In this document: in pieces, positions 49,927 to 59,235 of the stretch
How the letters are laid out: each line of letters starts with the position of its first letter
Numbering within the stretch: the first letter of the stretch is position 1
Assembly (NCBI GenBank): GCA_030447955.1
Contig: JAUJNY010000001.1
Span: 447,393-511,392 of the forward strand
DNA from: Jiangellales bacterium
GTDB taxonomy: Bacteria > Actinomycetota > Actinomycetes > Jiangellales > Jiangellaceae
DNA length: 64,000 nt
Direction of reading: 5' to 3'
Made by a program: the position numbers and the translations under genes
The notes under the pieces: model-generated
Databases searched by the model: none
What the model saw: only the letters and a program-made list of their open reading frames with translations
Told to the model about the DNA's origin: nothing

Positions 49927-50306
49927 GCTGCTCGGCCAAGCGGATCATGGTCATCGATGACGACGATGACATCCGTCGACTGGCATCGCTGAGCCTTGAG
50001 CGGGTCGGCGGATTCCAGGTGGTGTCCGCGGCGTCTGGCCGGGAGGCGGTCGAAATGGCGACGAAGGACCCGCCTGACGCGATCGTGCTCGACGTACGGA
50101 TGCCCGAGCTGGACGGTCCGACGACGCTCGGGCTGATCCGCGCGACCGAATCCATCGCCGACATACCCGTGGTGTTCCTGACCGCCAGCGTGCACCGCTC
50201 CCAGCGGGCAGCGCTTGAGGGCTGTCAAGTGACTGGCATTCTTGAGAAGCCGTTCGACCCGCTCCACCTCCCTGGCCAGCTCGCCTCATTACTCGACTGG
50301 TCATGA
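49923..50306 (+). CDS. Single-domain response regulator (CheY-like)
   Basis: A 127-residue receiver domain with no output domain. Phospho-acceptor Asp57 is in IVLDVRMPE; the acidic pocket is in VIDDDDD, and Lys109 is in ILEKPF. It overlaps the kinase by 4 nt and the Hpt gene by 4 nt, so the three are very likely one phosphorelay unit. With no output domain it probably passes phosphate on or acts by protein contact. Confidence 0.9.
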   Translation: MSCSAKRIMVIDDDDDIRRLASLSLERVGGFQVVSAASGREAVEMATKDPPDAIVLDVRMPELDGPTTLGLIRATESIADIPVVFLTASVHRSQRAALEGCQVTGILEKPFDPLHLPGQLASLLDWS

Positions 50307-50608
50307 CGTCAGCTGACTCATGGATCGCCGAGCTGTGGCGCGAGGTGCGCCACGACACGATCGCGCGGGCCCAATCGCTCGAAAAGGACATCGAAGCCCT
50401 GGCCTCCGACCCTCAGCCCATTACGGCTGGCCAGGCCAGGGAGGAGGCACACCGCCTTGGCGGGTCCCTTGGGTCCTATGGGCTTACGGCCGGGTCTTCA
50501 ATGGCCCGACAGCTCGAAGGCCTGCTCATCGACTCGCAGTACACGGAAGCGCAGGCGGTGGCAGCGCGGCTGCGTGACTTCGTTGAATCCTCACCCGGTG
50601 GGGGCTAG
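50303..50608 (+). CDS. Histidine phosphotransfer (Hpt) domain protein
   Basis: A 101-residue four-helix protein with the Hpt motif AHRLGGSLGSYGL, phospho-His50. Hpt proteins pass phosphate between receivers. It overlaps the response regulator by 4 nt and ends 21 bp from the convergent capC stop. A possible final receiver is the response regulator at 53411-53836, which would link this relay to the capBC operon; that link is inference. Confidence 0.8.
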   Translation: MTSADSWIAELWREVRHDTIARAQSLEKDIEALASDPQPITAGQAREEAHRLGGSLGSYGLTAGSSMARQLEGLLIDSQYTEAQAVAARLRDFVESSPGGG

Positions 50609-50629
50609 GGCGTGCCACCCAGGCTCACC

Positions 50630-51115
50630 TCACGCTGGGAGGAGTGTGAACACCACGCCGATGGCGAGCACCCCGTACGTCAACGCCGTCACCCCGGACA
50701 TGGCTAGCGCCGTGGCTAGGACCGGCTGCCGAAGAAACTGGTAGACGATCAGTCCTGGAACGATGAAGCCGAGCGTCTGGTCGGGTGTAAGGGCGGGGAA
50801 GCCACGCAGGAGGAAGAGGAACAACGACGCCTGGATGAAGACGGCAAGCAGCACGACGGTGGCGAACAGGCGCTTGCCGAAGAGGATGACCACCCGTTGA
50901 AGCAGCTTGGCACCGACGAAGGTGAGCCCTACGACGGCGACGATCACGACCATCCGGATGGGGTCCTCGACCAGCGTGAGCGCCAACCAACCGGGCGTGA
51001 TCATTCCTCCGGGCGACAGATTGCTCACGAGATAGCAGCTGAGACCGAAGATGAGGCCAATGCCGAGCGCGAGCGCAGCCGCTCCGGGTGATAGATCCGT
51101 TGCGGTGACGGTCAC
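50630..51115 (-). CDS. capC: Poly-gamma-glutamate synthesis protein CapC/PgsC
   Basis: A 161-residue protein with about four or five transmembrane helices. The N-terminal motif LSPGGMITPGWLAL is characteristic of CapC/PgsC, which with CapB forms the membrane ligase for poly-gamma-glutamate in Bacillus. Last gene of a leftward operon: its start overlaps capB by 4 nt. The real polymer in this organism is unknown. Confidence 0.85.
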   Translation of the reverse strand: MTVTATDLSPGAAALALGIGLIFGLSCYLVSNLSPGGMITPGWLALTLVEDPIRMVVIVAVVGLTFVGAKLLQRVVILFGKRLFATVVLLAVFIQASLFLFLLRGFPALTPDQTLGFIVPGLIVYQFLRQPVLATALAMSGVTALTYGVLAIGVVFTLLPA

Positions 51116-52293
51116 CGCAACGCCCCGAGGCTCTCCAAGTGCTCGAGCAGGAGCTCGCCTTGTCCGTGGATGTTTCCGATCGCCAGCAAGGTCGCCTCAC
51201 CGTCTACTTCGCCGATGATGTCCCGCCAGATGGAGTCTGCCGGTCGACTGAGCCCGCCGAGGTCGAAGACCTCGCCTGTCCATGTGGAGGGGACGGCGTC
51301 GCGAGCGGACCGAACCGGATGACCGATGAGGAACAGTTTCTCGGTGAGCAACCGCGGGACGATCTCGCCCATCTGAGCGTTTCGCTCCACCCGGTCGGGC
51401 CGACAGTTGATCAACGTAAAGATCGGAAGTCGCACCGATTCTGCAGACAGCAGTTGCTCGAAGTTCATCACCGTCGATTGCGGGTCATTGGCGGCGAACA
51501 CGTTCGCGAACCTGAGTGTGCGACCCTGCACGTGGTACTCCTCGACGGTCAAGACACCGGGGTCCGGCGCAGCGGAGTACATCCCCTGCAACGCTGCCTT
51601 CCGGGACACGCCCAGCTCAGCCGCCACTGCCAGAGCGAGAGAAGCGTTCTCTTTGAACGTGAAGTGCTTGAATCCCGCCATCTCCTCGTCGCTGACACCA
51701 TGCGGGTCCACCGCGACCAAGCTGCACTTCCGTTCGCGAGCCTCCTCCTGCAGAACGGGCAGCATCTCCTTCTCCGCGGTGACGCAGACGCCGTTGGCGG
51801 GCATCGTCCGCGACAGTGAGCGCGCGACATCGGCAAGGGTGGGGCCCATCTCGTCGAGGTGGTCCTCACGGACATTGCCGACCACGACGATCGTCGCCTT
51901 CAGAAGTTTGTGCTGGGTGAAATCCTGGAGTGCCGGCTGCACCGCCATGCACTCGATGACGAGGACGTCGGGGCGAACGGCCGCCGCGCGGCGCACGATA
52001 CCGATCTGCTCCGCGACGTTGGGGATGTTGAACTTGCGGTAGACAGGTTCCTCGCTCCCGTCGGGCCAGATGTATCGAGCCGCAGACCCGGTCGTCTTGG
52101 CGACTACGGTGAGCCCACTGTCGCGCAACGCTGCTGCGCACAGCCGGGTGGTCGAGCTCTTACCGCGGATGCCGTTGATGTGCACGCGATAGGGGATGCG
52201 GTTGAGGTTGGCGTTGTGTCGGCGTTGCTCGACCACACCTGCCACCAAGAGGACGAGCAGGCTGACGGTGTAGACGACATACAGATAAGTCAT
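51112..52293 (-). CDS. capB: Poly-gamma-glutamate synthase CapB/PgsB
   Basis: A 393-residue ligase related to Mur and folylpolyglutamate ligases. A single N-terminal helix (residues 3-20) anchors it. The ATP loop is GIRGKSSTTR near residues 41-50, followed by PVYRKFN, VRPDVLVIECMAVQP and GNVREDHLDEMG, which match CapB/PgsB. It joins glutamate-type residues through amide bonds at the membrane. It overlaps capC and the sensor gene by 4 nt on each side. No capA/pgsA or pgsE gene is in the window. Confidence 0.88.
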   Translation of the reverse strand: MTYLYVVYTVSLLVLLVAGVVEQRRHNANLNRIPYRVHINGIRGKSSTTRLCAAALRDSGLTVVAKTTGSAARYIWPDGSEEPVYRKFNIPNVAEQIGIVRRAAAVRPDVLVIECMAVQPALQDFTQHKLLKATIVVVGNVREDHLDEMGPTLADVARSLSRTMPANGVCVTAEKEMLPVLQEEARERKCSLVAVDPHGVSDEEMAGFKHFTFKENASLALAVAAELGVSRKAALQGMYSAAPDPGVLTVEEYHVQGRTLRFANVFAANDPQSTVMNFEQLLSAESVRLPIFTLINCRPDRVERNAQMGEIVPRLLTEKLFLIGHPVRSARDAVPSTWTGEVFDLGGLSRPADSIWRDIIGEVDGEATLLAIGNIHGQGELLLEHLESLGALR

Positions 52294-53414
52294 CGCTTCG
52301 GGCCCGCAGTTTCCTCCGCCGACACGGTGGAGCGCCGGGCCCGCTGCCGCACAAGGAGAAGCCTGATCCTCTCCAGCGATCGGCCCATCAAGCCGATCTC
52401 GTCCTCACGTCTGATCTCCACCGGCGCACGGAGGTCGCCGTAAGCCAGTCGTTCGACCTCGCCGCCGAGCGCCCGCAGGGGGCGCAGTACCACCGCGTAC
52501 AGCCAGGCGAAGATGGCGATAGTCAGGAGTAGCAGCACGAGCCCTGCAGCGATCGCCTGACGGCGGGCGTGCGTCTCCGGCAGGGAGATCGTCGAGAGGC
52601 TTCTGGCCGTCACGACACCCCAGCCGTGGCCGCCGGCCGGTCCCAGTCCGCTGACAGGCGCCCAGGCGACGACCTCACGTGCCTCCACGGTGCCCGCCCC
52701 GACGTCGACTCCGGCGCTCGCGCCGGCGTTGCGTGCGGCCGTGCGGAGGACCTTTCGGTCCAGCCTCTGGAACGGCGCGAACGCCGCTGTAGACGCGATG
52801 ACCTCGCCTCGTTCGTTCACGATCCACGCCGGTGCCGGAGCGACGGTCTCGAGGGGAAAGGTGAGGAAGCGGGGGTCGTAGGTGCCTGCCACGACCCACG
52901 GTGCGCCGCGCGGACCCTCCAGTGGCGCGAATTGCAAGATCACCTCGGTCTCGCCCACGAGGAGGGCGTCGAGCATTCCTGGGGCTTCGACCGCGCCTGG
53001 CAGCAGCTCGGGCACGGGGTCACCGCCTGCTGTCGCCACCACATCGCCCGCCTCGTCGAGGACGAACAGCGAGAGGTACCTACCGTGCACTTCCTGCAGC
53101 CGAGTGAGAGCTTCAGGCAATGCATCCGTGTCGACCTCGCCCATCACAGAGAGCGTGTCGGCGAACTGCTGAAGGTCGTACACCCCCTCGTTGACACCTT
53201 TGCGCACCTGCTGGGCGGTGCTCGAGGTCAGCGATCGCTGTGCATCTGTGATTGACGTGGGGATGCGCCTGCCGGTCTCAATGCGCCCCCCGAAGGTCAG
53301 CACAACACCGGCAAGCAGGAGCAGGAGAGCGAGCCCGACACACCAGGGCAGCCACACCGACGATGCAAGGCGCCGGTGGGTGACGGCGCGGCCTCCTGTC
53401 GAGCTTGTTGTCAC
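52290..53414 (-). CDS. Membrane sensor-like protein, extracellular sensor domain + HAMP, no output domain
   Basis: A 374-residue protein: cytoplasmic start, transmembrane helix near residues 23-45, a large extracytoplasmic region (46-285) that looks like a dCache-type sensor (YLSLFVLDEAGDVVATAGG, PAWIVNERGEVIAST), a second helix near 288-310, then a HAMP domain (LRPLRALGGEVERLAYGDLRAPV) and a short tail. No kinase, cyclase or methyl-accepting region follows. It overlaps capB and the response regulator gene by 4 nt, so it probably works with them, perhaps by gating the synthase. Confidence 0.75.
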   Translation of the reverse strand: MTTSSTGGRAVTHRRLASSVWLPWCVGLALLLLLAGVVLTFGGRIETGRRIPTSITDAQRSLTSSTAQQVRKGVNEGVYDLQQFADTLSVMGEVDTDALPEALTRLQEVHGRYLSLFVLDEAGDVVATAGGDPVPELLPGAVEAPGMLDALLVGETEVILQFAPLEGPRGAPWVVAGTYDPRFLTFPLETVAPAPAWIVNERGEVIASTAAFAPFQRLDRKVLRTAARNAGASAGVDVGAGTVEAREVVAWAPVSGLGPAGGHGWGVVTARSLSTISLPETHARRQAIAAGLVLLLLTIAIFAWLYAVVLRPLRALGGEVERLAYGDLRAPVEIRREDEIGLMGRSLERIRLLLVRQRARRSTVSAEETAGPKR

Positions 53415-53836
53415 GAAGACTTCGGCAGACCAAGCTGCGCGCTTACCACCCGGACCAAGTCGTCTACGTGAAACGGCTTTGTCACGTAGTCGTCGGCGCC
53501 CTTAGCGAACGCCGCCTCGACGTCGGTGTCGACGCTGCGCGAAGTCATCAAGACCACGCGGGTGGATGCCGTGTCGACATCCTCCTTCAACTTCCGGCAG
53601 ACCTCCGGGCCCTGCATCCCCGGCATCATCCAGTCCAGGACGGCTACGGAGGGCCGCTCGTGGCGGCAGACTGCGAGCGCTTCCTCCCCCGATTGGCAGA
53701 CGAGCACCCGGTGGTTCTGGCGCTCCAGCGCCGTGCGTACCAAGCGCCGGATCAAGTCGTCATCATCGGCCACCAGCACAAGCGGGCCGTCGCCAGCGTC
53801 ACGACGCCGCTTGCCGCGTCTCCGGAAGAGATCCAC
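53411..53836 (-). CDS. Response regulator receiver protein
   Basis: A 141-residue single receiver domain after a basic N-terminus (RRRGKRRR). Phospho-acceptor Asp68 is in VLDWMMPG, the acidic pocket in ADDDD, and Lys120 in DYVTKPF. I chose the GTG at 53836 because the frame upstream to 54007 looks unconserved and would run into the divergent gene. It is the first gene of the operon regulator-sensor-capB-capC. Confidence 0.82.
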   Translation of the reverse strand: MDLFRRRGKRRRDAGDGPLVLVADDDDLIRRLVRTALERQNHRVLVCQSGEEALAVCRHERPSVAVLDWMMPGMQGPEVCRKLKEDVDTASTRVVLMTSRSVDTDVEAAFAKGADDYVTKPFHVDDLVRVVSAQLGLPKSS

Positions 53837-53895
53837 GTCTTCTCCACATCGGCTTGGCGGGCACGCGGCCCGTTCCGCGCTTGATCGGTAACACT

Positions 53896-54858
53896 GTGGT
53901 GGTGCGGTCCACTCAGCTCCGGTCGACACGCGTTCGCGCACTACGCGTACTTGTGATCGCCGTGCTGAGCGTCGCCACAATAGGGGCGCTTGTTCTGGTG
54001 CGGCCACGCAGTGTAGATGCTCCGTCCACAGCGCGGCCCCGCACCCTTGAGGAGCTGGTGAGGGCGTTCGTCAGCGACATCCCGGAGCGCGGCTCTGGGG
54101 CATACGACCCACCAATCGCCGGCGATCTTCGCACTTTTGGCTCAGCAGTTTCGTTGCTCCTCGCAGGTCAGGTGATCGGCGCCGGCCGCTTGCTCGACCC
54201 GTTGGGGTACCAGGTCGAACGGTTCTACGACCGCCAGTCCCAACGTCGGCTGGTCGTCGTGCGTGAGGTGCGCGCCGCAGACGGCAGCTGGCCACACGGA
54301 TGGGGCCTCTTCGTGTTCGACCTTCAGGCAGCGAGCGAGATGATCGTCGAGGTGCCTCATCCGCTATACGACGTGAAGACCCCACAGGTGGGTGTTGATC
54401 TCTTCGACGCCGCCCACGCCGAAGCTCTGCTGGTGGCTGGAACCCACCGCTACGCCGATGCAGACCGCGGTTCAGACGTCGCACACGCCGACGGTTCGGT
54501 GTTCGGGGAGGTGAACCGCAGGTTGGCCGATGACAGGTCGGTGGTGGTCCAGCCGCATGGTTTCGACGAGTCGGAGCACGCCGGTGACGGCGACGTCGTC
54601 GTGTCCGGAGGGATCGCGCCGCCACCGGCTCATGTGAAAGTAGTCGGGTCGGGGCTGACCCAGGCGGGCTTCGAGGTCTGCGTGTTCGGAGCCGATGCGG
54701 CGTGCGACGATCTGGGAGGCACCGACAATCTCCAGGGCCGGTGGGTACGCCGGGTCGAAGGCCTGTTCCTTCACATCGAGATTTCCCGGACCATCCGCGA
54801 TGACCCGGAAGCGGTGGAACGGCTGGCGACTGTCGTAGCTGCGGGTCTGCATACCTGA
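53896..54858 (+). CDS. Membrane-anchored extracytoplasmic protein, possible hydrolase
   Basis: About 320 residues, starting at one of three consecutive GTG codons. A helix near residues 13-34 is a signal anchor; the rest is extracytoplasmic. Patterns such as IVEVPHPLYDVKTP, AGTHRYADADRG, VVVQPHGFDESEH and LFLHIEISRTIR place His, Glu and Asp as in a metallopeptidase-like fold, but I cannot assign a family. It diverges from the capBC operon over 59 bp, so it may trim, release or anchor the polymer. The role is inferred from context only. Confidence 0.6.
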   Translation: MVVRSTQLRSTRVRALRVLVIAVLSVATIGALVLVRPRSVDAPSTARPRTLEELVRAFVSDIPERGSGAYDPPIAGDLRTFGSAVSLLLAGQVIGAGRLLDPLGYQVERFYDRQSQRRLVVVREVRAADGSWPHGWGLFVFDLQAASEMIVEVPHPLYDVKTPQVGVDLFDAAHAEALLVAGTHRYADADRGSDVAHADGSVFGEVNRRLADDRSVVVQPHGFDESEHAGDGDVVVSGGIAPPPAHVKVVGSGLTQAGFEVCVFGADAACDDLGGTDNLQGRWVRRVEGLFLHIEISRTIRDDPEAVERLATVVAAGLHT

Positions 54859-54888
54859 CCGACGAGCCCGCTGGCACCGGTGGGCGTG

Positions 54889-55064
54889 CCGAGATGTGGT
54901 GCTGATGGACATCCGGATGCCTGGCATGGACGGCCTTGAGGCGACCAGCGGCTGACCGAAGAAGGCACACTCGCGCGCATCCTCGTACTCACCACCTTCG
55001 ACCTGGACAAGTACGTGTTCGCCGCGCTCCGGGCCGGGGCCAGCGGCTTCTGCTCAAGGACGCA
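54889..55064 (+). pseudogene. Remnant of a NarL/LuxR-type response regulator receiver
   Basis: The reading VVLMDIRMPGMDGLEAT, then (one frame over) LTEEGTLARILVLTTFDLDKYVF and ALRAGASGF, then (another shift) LLKDA, is a textbook LuxR-family receiver. At least two frame changes occur in 175 bp, the N-terminus is missing, and no HTH domain follows before 55166. It is therefore a decayed fragment. It lies just past the capBC-linked genes and may come from an older version of the regulatory locus. Confidence 0.8.
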
Positions 55065-55165
55065 TGGAGGTGCTGCGGTTGCCGGCCAAGGGCCGGCCCG
55101 GATGCTGAGAATGACCGGCGAAACGGCGTTTGCCCAGCCGGCCACCCACCCGAAAGGGTGAGCGC

Positions 55166-55887
55166 GTGCAGGTGTCCCGCATCGACCCGGCCGACCCGGC
55201 GGCGTTCGACGCGTGGTTTGCCGTACGCGACGCCGTCCAGCGTCATGACCAAGCCGATGGTCCGTTCTGGACGTCCACCGAGCAGCGTGCGCTGGCGACC
55301 GACCCGTCGCCGGCGACCCGGCTGCTGCACTGGGTCGCGGAGGTGGACGGTCGCTGTGTCGGCGCGGCGCTGCTCGAGCTGCCGCAGCTGGACAACCTCC
55401 ATCTCGGCAGCGCCAAGGTCGACGTTCATCCTGACTTCCGCCGCCGTGGCGTCGGCACCTCGCTGCTGGCCGCCGTGGACGAGGCGGCGCAAGGACGCGG
55501 CCGGCGCAGCCTCGCCATCCCCGTGGAGGAGCCGTACGACCGAGCGGCTCCGGCACCTCCCGGGGTGGGCTTCCTCGAGCGGCACGGCTTCACCCGCCGC
55601 CTCGACGACGTGCGCCGTGACCTGAGCCTCCCCGTGGACGACGAGCGCCTCAACCAGGTCGGCGCTGGCCCCCCAGTGGGACACCCTTGTCGAACCCCGC
55701 GCACCGCGGACGCCGACTCGGACTGATTCTGAAGGTAGTCAACCTGCTGGCCTTCGCCAGCGAGCGACCGGCCGCCCACCGTCTCGTCACCTGGAACGCC
55801 GAGTCAAACGCTCACATGGTCGCGATCAACGACGCGCTGGGCTTCGTACCGGTCCGACGCATGGCCGAGTACCAGCGCGACCGCTGA
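55166..55887 (+). pseudogene. Double-GNAT acetyltransferase, internally deleted
   Basis: The first part (55166-55726) encodes a GNAT acetyltransferase domain, with the acetyl-CoA motif region RRRGVGTSLLAAVDE near residues 93-107. At 55687-55887, in another frame, lies HRGRRLGLILKVVNLLAF...VTWNAESNAHMVAINDALGF, the typical C-terminal end of a second GNAT domain. Intact actinobacterial double-GNAT proteins have about 400 residues, so roughly the middle third is missing here. Either the first part is still translated alone, or the whole gene is dead. Confidence 0.7.
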
Positions 55888-55920
55888 CCCACGGTGTCGG
55901 CACCACTGCCGGTGGCGCGA

Positions 55921-56862
55921 TCAGGCTCGGCGCAGGGCCACCCGGGTCACCGCGTGGTCGGAGCCCTTGTGCAGCACCACGTCCGCCCGCCCGCGGGTGG
56001 GCGCGATGTTGCGGGCCAGGTTGGGGCCGTTGATGGCGTCCCAGATGGCCTCGCCCCGCGCAATCGCCGCTGCCTGGTCGAGGTCGACGTAGCGGTGGAA
56101 GTACGACGCGGGGTCGCGGAACGCGGTGTCCCGCAGCTGCAGGAAGCGCTCGACATACCAGCGGCGCACATCCTCGCTGCGTGCGTCGACGTACACCGAC
56201 AGGTCGACGAAGTCGCTGACCGCGAGGCCGACCCGCCCGTCGGCGCGCGGCAGCGGAGGTTGCAAGACGGCGAGCCCTTCGAGGATGAGCACGTCCGGGC
56301 GGTCCACGACGAGCCGCCGTCCCGGCACGACGTCGTACGCGAGGTGGGAGTAGACAGGCGCTGACACCCGCGGCCGTCCCGCCTTGACCTCGGCGACGAA
56401 ACGCAGCAGTGCCCGCCGGTCGTACGACTCGGGGAAGCCCTTGCGGCCGAGCAGCCCGCGGCGCACCAGCTCCGCGTTGGGCAGCAGGAAGCCGTCGGTG
56501 GTCACCAATCCGGTGCGCAGGCCGGCCGCGGACAGCAGCAGCCGCAGCACGCGGGCGATCGTGGACTTGCCCACCGCGACGGAGCCGGCCACCGCCAGCA
56601 CGAACGGCGTCGCCCGGCCGGGCTCGCCGAGCAGCCCGGCAACCGCGTGGTCCAGCGACTGCGTCGCGTCGAGGTGGAGGCGGACGAGCTGGGCCAGCGG
56701 CACGTACACCTCACGCACCTCGTCCAGGCCGACCGGGTCGCCGAGGCTGCGCACCGCCGCGAGCTGCTCGCGGTCCAGCGGCGCGGTGGTGTCACCGGCC
56801 AGCCGCGCCCACGTCGCGCGCTCAAGCTCGCGGTACGGCGACGGCTGCCGCTCGGTGTCCAC
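55921..56862 (-). CDS. coaA: Pantothenate kinase, type I
   Basis: Phosphorylates pantothenate in the first step of coenzyme A synthesis. It has 313 residues, with P-loop AGSVAVGKST near residues 97-106, TTDGFLLPN, RKGFPESYD and the SVYVDARSEDVRRWYVERF block. I chose GTG 56862; an inverted TATCCT -10 box at 56872-56877 lies 9 bp upstream. Divergent from glmS with a 63-bp gap. CoA also supplies the AcpS reaction nearby. Confidence 0.94.
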   Translation of the reverse strand: MDTERQPSPYRELERATWARLAGDTTAPLDREQLAAVRSLGDPVGLDEVREVYVPLAQLVRLHLDATQSLDHAVAGLLGEPGRATPFVLAVAGSVAVGKSTIARVLRLLLSAAGLRTGLVTTDGFLLPNAELVRRGLLGRKGFPESYDRRALLRFVAEVKAGRPRVSAPVYSHLAYDVVPGRRLVVDRPDVLILEGLAVLQPPLPRADGRVGLAVSDFVDLSVYVDARSEDVRRWYVERFLQLRDTAFRDPASYFHRYVDLDQAAAIARGEAIWDAINGPNLARNIAPTRGRADVVLHKGSDHAVTRVALRRA

Positions 56863-56871
56863 GTCGCAGGG

Positions 56872-56877
56872 AGGATA
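56872..56877 (-). promoter_or_regulatory. -10 box for coaA (near-leaderless)
   Basis: TATCCT on the minus strand fits TANNNT and lies 9 nt before the coaA GTG, so the transcript would start within a few bases of the start codon. No -35 element is convincing. Confidence 0.5.
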
Positions 56878-56912
56878 GGCGAGAACACCCGGGCCGAGCG
56901 GGCCCCGGCCAC

Positions 56913-56918
56913 TACCCT
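56913..56918 (+). promoter_or_regulatory. -10 box for glmS (leaderless)
   Basis: TACCCT lies exactly 7 nt before the glmS ATG, so transcription would begin at or next to the A of ATG. No Shine-Dalgarno is visible. The pattern is typical of actinobacterial leaderless genes. Confidence 0.6.
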
Positions 56919-56925
56919 GGCGGAC

Positions 56926-58782
<1,857 letters not shown>

Positions 58783-58806
58783 GCCGGGGAGCCGCCGCCC
58801 CATGAC

Positions 58807-58863
58807 CGAGTGGACACTTCTGGACGGCGACACCGGCGTGCCGCGTACGGAACTGTCCACTCG
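58807..58863. repeat. Inverted repeat between glmS and acpS
   Basis: CGAGTGGACACTTC at 58807-58820 and GAACTGTCCACTCG at 58850-58863 match at 13 of 14 positions over a 29-nt loop. It lies 24 bp after glmS and just before the acpS start, so it could be a terminator, an operator or an mRNA structure controlling acpS. Confidence 0.7.
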
Positions 58864-58884
58864 ACCATGGGAGCGGCGGGCCCG

Positions 58885-59235
58885 GTGATCGTCGGGGTCG
58901 GCATCGACGTGGTGGACGTCGAGCGCTTCGGCGCGACGCTGGACCGAACGCCGCGGCTTCGCGAGCGACTGTTCACCCCCGCCGAGCGCACCCGTCAGCT
59001 GGCCTCGCTCGCCGCCCGGTTCGCGGCCAAGGAGGCACTGGCCAAGGCGCTGGGAGCACCCAGCGGCCTGCAGTGGCAGGACGCCGAGGTCATGACCGCC
59101 GCGGACGGCCGGCCGTGGCTGGCCGTGCGTGGCACGGTCGCCGAACGCTGCACCGCGCAAGGCGTCGCCACCCTCCACGTGTCCCTCTCGCACGACGCGG
59201 GCATCGCCTCGGCCGTGGTGGTGCTGGAGGCGTGA
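58885..59235 (+). CDS. acpS: Holo-ACP synthase
   Basis: Transfers 4-phosphopantetheine from CoA to acyl carrier protein. Motifs: [11 protein letters not shown] with the metal-binding Asp near residue 9, and [13 protein letters not shown] with its Glu. From GTG 58885 it has 116 residues; ATG 58867 would add six. The stop overlaps nnr by 4 nt. The coaA-glmS-acpS-nnr-alr order is usual for actinomycetes. Confidence 0.94.
   Translation: MIVGVGIDVVDVERFGATLDRTPRLRERLFTPAERTRQLASLAARFAAKEALAKALGAPSGLQWQDAEVMTAADGRPWLAVRGTVAERCTAQGVATLHVSLSHDAGIASAVVVLEA

Noticed and set aside
51112..52293. CapB as folylpolyglutamate synthase or Mur ligase
   Set aside because: The N-terminal membrane helix, GIRGKSSTTR loop and the adjacent CapC membrane protein fit CapB, not cytosolic ligases.
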